DNA from: Riptortus pedestris | Taxonomy: Eukaryota > Arthropoda > Insecta > Hemiptera > Alydidae | NCBI GenBank assembly: GCA_019009955.1 | Contig: CM032230.1 | Span: 17,346,001-17,410,000, forward strand | Direction of reading: 5' to 3' | DNA length: 64,000 nucleotides | Part shown: piece by piece, positions 23,766-34,885 of the stretch | How positions within the stretch are numbered: position 1 is the first letter of the stretch | Layout: the number at the start of each line of letters is the position of its first letter | Translations under genes and position numbers: made by a program | The notes under the pieces: generated by a model | The model's input: only the letters and a program-made list of their open reading frames with translations | What the model was told of the DNA's origin: nothing | The model's database searches: none

Positions 23766-24739
23766 TATACGAAGACAAAAGGGCGATTGAGTGACGTATC
23801 AGTTTTTGTCTTAATATAATACATTTTAACGTAAGTAAGTTCGTTTCTGCGTTTATTTTCAGTATTGTCCTACATCATAATTTTTCAAAAATGTATATTA
23901 TATTTTAAGTTGTGAACTACGAGGTCATGTAGTTGCACATTCAAAGGAGGTAGGTCTATATGCGTGCATCGTCGGAGTCGGCAGGAGGGTTCGTCTTCTT
24001 CAGTAAGTGTATGACAGCTTTGAATTCTTAACCTCGGTAAGACAAGTTCCCTTCTATATATACTTTTTGTGGAAGGTCATTCACAAATTAGTATAACATA
24101 ATGCACACGTGAACGCGAGGTATATACTATGAAGAATATTCTTTTACAGTGAGTATTGAAAATGCATGATGGAGTCTTGGTAAGCAAAGCCTTGAACTAG
24201 GCCTTGCCGAAGAGAGTTCAATGAAATAGTAGCGGGTTCCTGTTTGTAGGCATATATCGGATAGAGAGGAAATGTGGTAGTTATAAAAAAAATGTCGATT
24301 ACTCCCCTTTGAGTTTGTAATGGGAAGGGCAAGTCCTTATTTACGTCGCTGGTCGAGGGTGGACACGGCTATAATACCTCATAACTCATATAGGCCTCGG
24401 TCTGCCTCTTGCTCTTTTTATAACCGATCCCCCCCCCGTTACATCCAACCCACCACAACCTCTCTCTCTCCTGATCACTGCTGATTTGTTGCAGATGCTG
24501 TTTGTACTCGGCCCTATTACAACCTACTAACTGCCTGTTATGTTTTCCGACGTTTTGTTCTATAGGCAGCATTTAAGAACATTTAATACACAGCGACCGC
24601 CAAGCCGTGTCCAGGTAATCGGGCTGGGATAACCTCTCATCTTAATGTCTTAGGAGTCGAATCTCCGGTGAAATGTGGGCCTGTGGTGACAAGTTAGGAC
24701 AGGAAATTCGCCATTTAATAACAGTGTAAGGGTTAATGC
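23766..24739. other. Intronic sequence, no gene recognised
   Basis: Open frames here are short and carry no recognised domain. Confidence 0.4.
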
Positions 24740-25345
24740 TTTGTTGGATAGACTACAAACAGGTCAATATGCTTTCGTGAGTTCATAAGTGTTCTACGGT
24801 CAAGGCTTTGTTGCAATGTCTACAGACTGGTCAACCTGTTCTTGCCAGTTCATAAGTGTTCTACCGTCAAGGCTTTGTTGCAATGTCTACAGACTGGTCG
24901 ACCTGTTCTTGCCAGTTCATAAGTGTTCTACCGTCAAGGCTTTGTTGCGTTGACTACAAACTGTTCAATATGTTATCGTGAGTTCATAAGTTTTCTATGG
25001 TCAAGGCTTTGTTGCAATGTCTACAGACTGGTCAACCTGTTCTCGCCAGTTCATAAGCGTTCTACCGTCAAGGCTTTGTTGCATTGTCTCCAAACTGGTC
25101 AACCTGTTTTGCCAGATCATAAGAGTTCTACCGTCCAGTCTTAGTTGCATTGACTACAAACTGGTCAATATGTTCTTGTGAGTTCATATGTTTTCTACGG
25201 TCAAGGCTTCGTTGCAATGTTTATAGACTGGTCAACCTGTTCTCGCTAGTTCATAAGAGTTCTAGAGTCAAGGCTTTGTTACATTGACTACAAACTGGTC
25301 AACCTGTTCTCGCCAGTTTATAAGTGTTCTAGCGTAAAATCTCCA
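24740..25345. repeat. 67-bp tandem repeat
   Basis: About nine units of the type TCAAGGCTTTGTTGCAATGT, CTACAGACTGGTCAACCTG, TTCATAAGTGTTCTACCG. CTACCGTCAAGG recurs at 24861 and 24928. Outer units are more diverged. Confidence 0.92.
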
Positions 25346-25354
25346 ACTTTTTTT

Positions 25355-25545
25355 TTTTTTTTTTTCAACGAACCTTTATTATGTGAGATACATGCAAATA
25401 GTTAGATTAATTACGTCATCAATTAGGATTTTCTTTATCGACTACTTCTACTCATCGATTTTTTTTTTAAAATAGATTATGAGTCGTGCCAGCACGTGTG
25501 AAATCTTCTTTTCTTCGTTTTTTCAGCCCATGCGCGACTGACTTT
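25355..25545 (+). mobile_element. Helentron-like 3' half, strongly decayed
   Basis: AACCTTTATTATGTGAGATA and ATGCAAATA near 25370 recall the A module at 19350. The 3' end survives as CAGCCCATGCGCGACTGAC near 25527. Confidence 0.55.
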
Positions 25546-26665
25546 TAATATTTTTGTTCTAAGCTGTGTTATGATCGTATGTAATTTTCGGTGTTTCTTT
25601 CCTTTAGCTTTGTTCTTATAATCTTTGGTGTGGTTCATTTTTTTGTTATTTTATTTTGTTATTTTCTCCCCCCCCCCCTTCCCCATCTTTAAGTTGTCGT
25701 AGTTGTGGATCTGAATAAAATAAGAAAATGAGTTCTATAATAACGCCAACAGCATTATTTAATAATATCCGAGCCGGGGTTTCGTTCTTGGCAGCTATGA
25801 TATTTGGAACATTAGATATTTTACGGAATTTGTTCAGATCCGTATGAAGTGTTACTCTTCTGAGGAAGTGCTACATCGGATCTTGTTGTTTGTGGATTCG
25901 AACGATGATTCCTGTGTGTGGATGTTGTCCTCTGCTAGCCACTATCAATACTTCCTCTCCGAAGTAGTGGGCATCCTAGCGGCTTTCTGGGTCATCTTGA
26001 CTGGCCGGAGGCAGGCCGCTAGGAGTCCCAGCCATAAATACGGGGATGAAGGGAGACACAATGTGGCCTCGGGTCTATAAAAGTCAGCCGGAACCAAACA
26101 GCGGGGGACTGGATCGCTTTACGAGCCCCACAACCTCCTAGGTCATCCCTGCCTCGTCCAGCTAATGCCGTCATCCCTTCTTCTTCCGAACCGTCATCCC
26201 GTCATCCCTTCCTCCTACAACCCGTCATCTCTGTTCATCCCTTCGGTATAAAGCCGGCAGATGAGCCCATTCCCCTGATAGATTCAATCCCAATACCAGT
26301 TCCTATTGGCTAACCCAGGCATCTCTCACATATTCCTCACTAATCTTGTAATAGCCGGCAGTAAAACAAGTATATTTGGTTACAAATTTCTTCCAACCAA
26401 GAGCATGGGATATGATAACCTACCGATGCCTCCATCATAATAGAAGCAGAAACCCAACAAATCATAATTTATACAATCTCCTCATTCAAGAAAATAGTCA
26501 ATTTAATCAAACACAGCCATAAAATAAATCCCCCCAAAAATTTCGATATTAGAGCCAGAAACATATGAAAAACAAGATCTACAGGGCTTTATTTTGATAT
26601 ATTAGCTGGAATGTTGCGTTCTTAGAATGTTCTTAGCTATTTATTATGAAAAAAAAAAAAAATGG
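25546..26665. other. Intronic sequence with a less AT-rich patch
   Basis: A 78-codon open frame (25844-26080) has no recognised domain. GTCATCCCTTC-type short repeats occur at about 26166-26245. The patch could be part of an unrecognised element. Confidence 0.4.
26076..26083 (+). promoter_or_regulatory. TATA-box-like motif
   Basis: TATAAAAG lies in a GC-richer context (CTCGGGTC upstream, TCAGCCGG downstream). By sequence alone this is a plausible core promoter, possibly of a mobile element, but no gene follows it. Confidence 0.25.
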
Positions 26666-26669
26666 AAAA

Positions 26670-27830
26670 AAATACCAATATTACTCAATACATGACGGAA
26701 TTATAGACGGATACTATCCAGTACATGACGGTAATATCTACTGCTACTACCGAGTACATTAGTGAACCCAATTAGCCTGAGTTGTAAAAAGTGAGCGTTA
26801 ATGAATAAATAATACATTACTGAAATATGAACCTAAGTTACCCAGGAAATGACTGAAATATCTACTGGTTCTATCCAGTAAAATACTGAAATATCTGCCG
26901 ATACAACCCAGTACATGACGATAATATCTACCGGTACTACTCAGTTCATGACAGAACTACCTTTCAGTTCGACCTAGTACATGATGGAAATATCTACTGA
27001 TTCTACCCAGTATCACAGTAATATCTACCGATAATACCCAATATATCGCATTATTCTCTACCGATACTACCCAGTACCTGACAGTAATATCTACCGATAC
27101 TACCCAGTTCATCATAGTAAAATCTACCGATACTACCCAGTACATCATAGTAAAATCTACCGATACAACCCAGTACATGACGATAATATCTACCGGTACT
27201 ACTCAGTTCATGACAGAACTACCTTTCAGTCCGACCTAGTACATGATGGAAATATCTACCGATACTACGCAGTACATCACAGTAATATCTACCGATACTA
27301 CCCAATATATCACAGTATTCTCTACCGATACTACCCAGTACCTGACAGTAACATCTACCGATACTACCCAGTACATCATAGTAAAATCTACCGATACTAC
27401 CCAGTACATCATAGTAAAATCTACCGATACTACCCAGTACATCATAGTAAAATCTACCGATACAACCCAGTACATGACGATAATATCTACCGGTACTACT
27501 CAGTTCATGACAGAATTACCTTTCAGTCCGACCTAGTACATGATGGAAATATCTACCGATACTACGCAGTACATCACAGTAATATCTACCGATACTACCC
27601 AATATATCGCATTATTCTCTACCGATACTACCCAGTACCTGACAGTAATATCTACCGATACTACTCAGTTCATGATGGAAGTGACTACCAGTGTTATCCT
27701 GTGCATGACGGCAAAATACACGAATACTATCGACTACTTGATGGGATTATGCACGTATACTACTTAGTACATGACAGGAATATCTACCAGTACATGTCTG
27801 TAATATCTACCGTAGCGAATAATATTGAAA
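26670..27830. repeat. 33-bp tandem repeat with higher-order structure
   Basis: About 35 units of ATCTACCGATACTACCCAGT plus ACATCATAGTAAA. A nine-unit block recurs, for example ACATGATGGA at 27241 and 27538 (297 bp apart) and at 26979. Because 33 is divisible by three, frames of 11-residue repeats stay open on both strands. Confidence 0.93.
26764..26820 (+). mobile_element. SINE 3'-end fragment
   Basis: AATTAGCCTGAGTTGTAAAA and AGTGAGCGTTAATGAATAAA match the SINE end near 39940. It sits inside the 33-bp array. Confidence 0.7.
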
Positions 27831-28941
27831 TTCATTTATTGGACTAGCATCCTTCTTCTTGGGTATTTGATGATAGGCCATCAGTAGACAACCATACAGT
27901 CATTCCTCCATCCTCCTCTTTAGGCTTCATTAATAATGATTTATTTATAAAGGCTTTATTATAAATGATTTATTCGGGGGATAAAGTATTAAAACAAAAC
28001 TTCCCAACTATGAGACGTTGATCTATGCTGATTTAAAATAGTCAATCCTTCATATAGGAAACATGGCTGTCCGCTCTCTTTTTGTTCCAGCCAGGTATTA
28101 ATGCAAAAATGATGTAAATATATTATGCGGCATCGAATAAAAAATGTAGGCATTATAGAAAGAAGAAATAGTAAAAAAAATGAAAGAAATGCTAGAGCAA
28201 GACCGGTTTGCTGTTGTAAGCAACTTGACAAATGGAGCTGAGGTTCCGGCTAGCTTTATCAAACTCCTCAGGCCTTAGCGAATTTCCTATACAACGCTTC
28301 CCGCCATATTCATCCTAAAATTATCCGAAATTATTACAACTCTACTAACTAATATTAGGGGAAGATTGCTCGGTGGAGTGAATACTGAATGCTGCTTAAT
28401 ATCTCGGCCAAGACAGGCAGAGGTGGAGAAGGATATCAATGGCAGATAGATATCTACAATTTCTATAAATCTAATCAAAATAAATCCTTCAACGGATAGA
28501 AATTCGTAGCTGAAGGGTTGGTTCATAGAATCTATGAACTGTGTTTTTGGCGTCTGGGAATCAATCCCGCTCAGCAGAATTCAGCAATAGAGTAGCTTAC
28601 TTCTAAAAAGAAATCAATTCAGGTTTATCTGTCGACCATTTTAATCCTACTATTACATCAAATTTCATTTGCTGGCATAAAAGTTATAACTCCCATTAAC
28701 AGAGTTCTTAGCTTACCTTAATGCAAGACCGAGCCCTTTAGAAACATGTAGCAAAAAATGGAATTATGTACTTATATCTCTTAAAAGGGCTATTATTGAA
28801 ATGATTAAAAGTGCCTGTTTTACAATTAGCATAAGATGCTGATAAACCTGTCATTATTGAATGGCCTTGAACTCATTAAAACAGCCAACCTAAAGTAGCT
28901 GAGTAATACATGCAGCAAGCACAAAGCATAATATCAAATAA
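27831..28941. other. Intronic sequence, no gene recognised
   Basis: Two minus-strand frames of about 80 codons (27989-28231, 28287-28526) have no recognised domain. Confidence 0.4.
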
Positions 28942-29360
28942 AAGTCTTCCACACAGAGGTTGCGTCATCTAAGCAGTTTTCCAACTTGTTGGTATGACCC
29001 TGCTGATCTCTTTACACCATATATTTTCTATTTCGAATTCAATATCCTTTCATTAGTAGTGGATGTTTACTGAAGGCTGAAAAAAAGAGAGTACGAATAA
29101 CTCGCGTAATATTTGAGCAAAGAAAAATGTATATCACAAGAATTGTGGACCATCAATTGTTAAGAAGATTTTTTTTTTATCGAACTCATAATAATTGAGA
29201 TATTTTGAATTTTCGAATTCCCCCTCCCACTAAACCCCCTCCATTCCATGTCCGATTGAAGCAATTAACAAATATTAACTTTAGAGCTGAGTGAATCGCT
29301 TAAATATAGAGTACGATATTCATTAAATAAACATTTTCGAGTTAGTTGATAAAAAATGAC
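28942..29360 (-). mobile_element. Helentron-like element, subtype C, 3' part
   Basis: The decayed 3' terminus (AGTCTTCCACACAGAGGTTG) is followed by the C module (GGTATGACCCTGCTGATCTC, ACACCATATATTTTCTATTT) and core-like sequence with a C-rich stretch at 29220. The same C module is seen near 60700 and 63300. The 5' terminus is absent. Confidence 0.65.
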
Positions 29361-29416
29361 GTCCAGAGTTTTGAAAATATTATGAAACGATTCGATCCTG
29401 TTTTTTTTTTTTTTTT

Positions 29417-30017
29417 AGCAGATTTCCCTGAGGGGTCGTACTCATGACGCGAGTTTCGAAAAATTTCTTCAAATGTCCATCGATCCTACCTAGGAGATGA
29501 CGAAAATGAGTTCCGTTCAAAATTATATATATATATATATGTATATTTGTCTGTTAACGCTCTAGCGGTCGCAATTTTGGTTTGATCGTTACCAAACTCG
29601 GAATTTAATCGTTTTATGTAAAAAGGAAGATCCATGTTCGTTAATGGCTGAAATCGGACTAGCGGGAGGGGGGATTTTTTTAATTCAAAATATCTCCGTT
29701 ATTTTGCGTCGAATCGAAAAATTGTATAGAATCAATCTTATTACAAATTAAATTTACTATAAATAATGTTCTATACATTTGTTCTGTATCTTAAATATTA
29801 ACCGAGATATTTGCATTTGTATTGTGTGTGGCCGGCAGGAGTCGGCTATGTTCGAGACTGTCCGCCGAGAGCTAGGGCGGCCGTTTCCGTAATTGTTCGT
29901 CCCTCGTGAATTGGTTTAGAGATTCCTTAATACTACTGTTGTTATTAGGCAGATTTCTCTATTGTAAAACTTCACGTGGGAAATCTGCTTAGTTTACGCA
30001 GCCCCTGCGTGACGGAC
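29417..30017 (+). mobile_element. Helentron-like element, subtype B, complete
   Basis: A clean 601-bp copy. It starts AGCAGATTTCCCTGAGGGG directly after 16 T's and ends ACGCAGCCCCTGCGT, GACGGAC directly before eight T's. The TA block at about 29525-29545 is short. The B-specific module occupies about 29821-29960 (GGCCGGCAGGAGTCGGCTAT, GGCGGCCGTTTCCGTAATTG). The two flanks show no duplication other than T. Confidence 0.92.
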
Positions 30018-31924
30018 TTTTTTTGTTATGTCGATATTTTTATCCTCTGCTTTGTTACGTTTTTTCCCCTGTCTTATATTTACATAATGTATTTATATAA
30101 TATTTCAACAAACAGTAGGTAAATTACATGTAACTATGAGTAAACTTCTCCAAACATCCATTTTTTCAAAGAACAAAATATACCAAGAAATAGAAATAGA
30201 TAACATCAAAGTACAACAAAATAAATAATTAACATAACAATCAACAAACAAACAAAAGTAAATAGATAACAGCAAAGTAAAACAAAACTCATAAACAGAA
30301 ACCAACAGGGAATAAGAAAACGCCAAAATAGAAAACAACAAAAATGCATTACAACGTATGTGGGCAACCCATCCGGGCCGCGGAAGGTTCGATCTGACCC
30401 GGGAGACATTTTGAAAACCCAATTAAACAAAAATATATCACTACTTACTCCAAATGAGGAAGATGAGGAGAAATTTGAGAGTTTGGCAGTAATTATAAAT
30501 GCGAACAGTTCCTTTCAATGATGAAAGTTAATAAATCGAAACATCGTACAAGGCTGAATGACGATAATTTGGAAAATTCATTACGTCTTTATTTCAGTAG
30601 AATTAATCCAAACATCGATGGATTAGTTTCCCAAATTCAAGCTCAAGTGTCTCATTGATTTCGGTGTCGCTATTTAACTTTCGTTGTTTGTAATAATTCC
30701 AAATTTTACGATTTAATTATAATGTTGTGCCTATTTTTTTTTATTTCATTTTGTTATTTTAGTAAATTGTATTATAATTACATTGTCGTATAATTTCATG
30801 TCTGATATCTATCGTTAAAAATTATGATGACTGCACCCCCTTTTGGTTTGGCCCGCAACATGTCAAAGGTTATAATAATATTAGTTTTACAAAAATAACA
30901 CTAGAACGAAACTAAACAGAATAAGAAACAAAAGAACTATTTAGAAATAAATAATATACAATATTAAAATAAATTTCAAATCTTACCAATTAAATGTATA
31001 AGGAAACTAATTAAGTCAACAAATCTGCAGATAAACTGCAACAATATAATAAAAATATGATTAAAAATTGAGTTGTAGAAATGAAAATGAAAGTTAAATT
31101 AAAAAGTAGATTTTCGAATAGAAGTGATAGAAGTGTATGGTCTTTAAATGTTCCATAATAGTTTCTATGTATGGACTACCCTTCGTCAAAAAAATTTCCA
31201 GTGAATCATGTGGTATCTGAAAGTAAGGGAGTTGTTTGCAGTCAGTATATGTTTCACTGTCAGAGCTACATTACATCCAATTTTATTTTCATTTGTTGTC
31301 CCGGCATTTTGATGTTTAAGTATATATTTTTCAAGAATTCCCACCTATTTCTACATATATATATTTGTGAGTTTGTAGATAAGCGGCAGGAACGTGGAGG
31401 AGGCAGAGGGAGTAATGGTGGCCATGGGAACAGCTCTCATTAGGAATAGAAGATGAAGGGAACGATCGACTATTAGGTTTGGGGGCTTTAGTTGTGATTG
31501 GGAAAGCCGCTACGACATGGAGGATCGCTAATCCTCCGCCAGCGAGGTTTTATTTTGGAAACGGCCTTCAATCGGTAGTAAAATCAAACTGGGGTCACTA
31601 GACTCATCTCCAGTCTCTTCCTTTTAATCATAATACTTTCTTCTTATTTCCCTCTCTCTCTCTTTCTTTCTCTTTCTCATTTTTTAAGAAACCATAAAAT
31701 ACCGTTAAATTACATCCTGGGAAAATGGAATTCTCTAAGTTTTGTAAGTTAACACAAAATCAATTACCATAATAATCTACTTTACTGCCGGCTGATAAAG
31801 GTTTCAAGAATAAACGCATTATTTTTATCCATCAACAGAATTTGTTGACTAACAACAGTAATAAAAAACTGGATTATTTATTTGTATTATACTATATTTC
31901 TACTATTTATGTTAATGGCATATA
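30018..31924. other. AT-rich intronic sequence, no gene recognised
   Basis: Frames on both strands near 30105-30430 and 31171-31443 are low-complexity or domain-free. Confidence 0.4.
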
Positions 31925-32060
31925 TACGGCACAGTGGTAGAGCTCCCGACTTCAGGCTTATAAAGTCCAACTTTTGGCACAGTTAAAACAAGACTGGATA
32001 ACCTGTGGCCAATTTATAAACGGTTTGCTACTTGTTAGTATAAATATTAACCAAGTTAGA
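31925..32060 (+). mobile_element. Possible degraded SINE
   Basis: GCACAGTGGTAGAGCTCCCG recalls a tRNA head, and GACTGGATAACCTGTGGCCA recalls the SINE body (GGTAACCTGTAG). The match is loose. Confidence 0.35.
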
Positions 32061-32289
32061 TTAATAAAAATTGTTGAATATCATAATCATGGAATATTGA
32101 CCCACAAGGCGAAGAAGTCAAGATGACTGACATTGGTACTCTGGGGGAGTTTACTCATCGCTTGTTTCAAATTCCATCTAGAGTAGTACGCTTTATAATC
32201 CATATAATATTTAAGAAGAATTAAAGACTTGCTTCAATAGAGCGGAAAGTTAACCGATTCAAGTCGGCCGATACAACCGCAAATTCCAT

Positions 32290-32790
32290 TTGGAGGGTTA
32301 TAGTTAGCAGCCAGTGGATGACAGTAATGTTTCAGAGTAGAGGTTGGGAGTAAGGGTTGAGAATAAGGTTTGGTAGGTTAGAGTTAGCAGTAATGTTCAA
32401 CAGTAGTTCTTGGAAGTATGGTTTGACAGTAGTGATTGGGAGTAAGGGTTGGCAGTAAGGCTTGGGAGTATGAGTTGGCAGAAAGGATTGACTGAAATTA
32501 AGGTTTGGGAGTAGGAGTTGATAGAAAGGATTGACTGAAATTGGGGCTTGGGAGTATGAGTTGGCAGAAAGGATTGACTGAAATTAAGGTTTGGGAGTAG
32601 GAGTTGATAGAAAGGATTGACTGAAATTGGGGCTTGGGAGTAACACTTGGCGGAAAGGACTGATAGAAATTAGGGCTTGAGGATAAGAGTTGGCAGAAAG
32701 GATTGGCTTTAATTAAGGCTTGGGAGTAAGTCTTGGCAGAAGGACTGGACTGAAATTAGTGCTTGGAAGTAAGGGTTGGCAGTAAAGAAT
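32290..32790. repeat. 43-bp minisatellite
   Basis: Units of the type TTGGGAGTATGAGTTGGCAG, AAAGGATTGACTGAAATTA repeat every 43 bp (TTGGGAGTA at 32462 and 32505), partly in an alternating 86-bp pattern. The left part is diverged. Confidence 0.88.
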
Positions 32791-34885
32791 CATGATGTAT
32801 TGCTCCTGATCAACTTGCTATCATGAGACTGATAAAGTAAAGTTAAGCAACTGACGATAATTAACAGGAAAGCCTCTCCTGCTCCGAGATTATCTTGGCC
32901 TGATAACTGATTGGTTAAATGTTGGATTGTGCATGAATGGAGTTGGTGTGTCTTGGTAAGTGGATATGCCCTATGCTCCCTTCGTATTAATGACTGTCTA
33001 ACGGCTCTTGGGAGGGTTCAGATCGTGAGGGCTTATCCGGGCTTTGGATCTGGCTGTTAAGTACTCTCCGAGAAGGAACTATCTCAGCACATGTCTCTTA
33101 TCGAGGCTTCCTTGATGAGCAACAATCAATGGATCATAGTCATTCTCAGTCTGCAGCAACCTCTCGGCAAATCAACCCGTGAAACAGGTCCAATCAAGGA
33201 AACGGCAAGCCGGTATGTCCCAAAGCAAGGAGAAAATGCTGGAGGGAACCACTTCTCCTTTTTAGTCGACGGAAGTGGTTAGTCCAAAAAAGGTGGGTAA
33301 CCTACCTTTCTCGCTTACGAGTAGAAACCTAGCTTCTTCTCATCACATCTCACTTTCTAGTTACTCTAATTAATTAAGACTTTTTGTTCTTAAGGAGAGT
33401 AATTTGTAATAATGAGCTTTTGTATCCAGTCTCAAGACTCTTAAGCCCTTTCCTGCTCTAGAAACAGTGCAATGAGAACACAAGGAAATATTGTTAGGTA
33501 CATGAGAAAACTATAGCATTATTGCGTTTAGTTTTGAGTTACAACATGGCTACCGACCCACATCTTAAAATTGCAAGTGTCGGCTGATGCTCCAAGCAAG
33601 AGTAAATACAGAATTTTTTTTTTGCTAGACTAATTAGACTCTGATTTCATCTACATAAAATAATCATTAATAACATTTCATTCTGTAAATTATCTGGGCA
33701 GCTTATTAACAAATAAAGGAGTACAAAATAAGTCGAATATTCGTGAAACAAATTATCTATTGTTACTCTACATAAAATTGAAGCTCAAACAATTTTATCA
33801 ACAGAATAAATGCATGTAAATGGTTTCATGGGCGAAGAAAGTAATTTCCAGGGAGCCATTTTGATTCTAATATTAATGGAGGAATTATTATAAAAAAGAA
33901 GATAATGGTAATTGTGGGAATATGTAATTAGTATTCCATTCAACTACATAATATACTTCCCTTATTTCTTCAGTTTTGGTTCCACTTCATGCTTTAGTGT
34001 CAGCTGACCCTAATAATAAAAACAGTACATAGCAGTTTGGGGCAACTTATTATTATTTTTTTTTAAGAAATTTTGATTTTTAAACTGATTGGTCCCGATT
34101 AACTGGAGCTTTAAATTTTTTTTCTTTGTGATATTGAAACAATGCGTTAGATTTCTAAGAAGTGTGATTAGCTCTATGAACCATAATGAAAAATGTATAA
34201 ACATCATATTATATATAATACAAAGTTAATGTATTAACAAGATTGATTATATAACCTGTTTTAAACTCCGTGATCCGATCTCGGCAATTAAGAACTTAAT
34301 CCTTACTTTTACACGACATTTATCAATTCTAGTATGGTAAAGACGCTTGTAAACCAACGGAGTGTTTCAAGAAAGGTGCCCATAGTTCGACCTCGAAATC
34401 TGTGATTTCTCATAGGAAAATATGGAAGAATACCTTGAGTTTTTCTAAAAAGGAAAAAAAGTAAACAGTTATGAGGTAATTTTGTAAAGATTGAATAAAG
34501 AGGCTGCTGTGATTGACAAGGGTAATGAGGGTCTTAGTGGGAAGGCGGTTTCAATCAGAGGCGAGCCAGTTATGATTCCTCACTCAATCAGACAATCACT
34601 CAGATCTCAATCACTCTTCCTATTGTTATCAGGTATTTCCCACCCCCTCTCCATTATTGATTTTTAGTTCATTCCATATTAGGGACGAGAAATATGACCT
34701 TAAGTTTGTTCAAATGTATTGACGAAACCAGGTTTAACAACGAGATAAACAACCCACTACTATAATTATTGTGAGTAAAGATAGAATAAGTAATAAAACT
34801 GATGTATATTGTTTTATATAGTAAACGAATGTATAGAAAAGAATAATTTCTAGACTATGCATGAAACTGAAAGTCCAAAGATAAT
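32791..34885. other. Intronic sequence, partly less AT-rich
   Basis: At about 32820-33310 the sequence is GC-richer than its surroundings, and a frame of 63 codons (33091-33282) has no recognised domain. A perfect 9-bp hairpin (AACCACTTC / GAAGTGGTT) lies at 33247-33280. A faint Helentron-like trace may exist near 34380-34430. No gene is called. Confidence 0.4.

Noticed and set aside
25844..26080. 78-codon frame in a GC-richer patch
   Set aside because: No domain recognised; noted only as context of a TATA-like motif.
27243..27536. Protein of 11-residue repeats
   Set aside because: The 33-bp unit length keeps frames open on both strands; no signal peptide, flanking exon or start context supports a gene.
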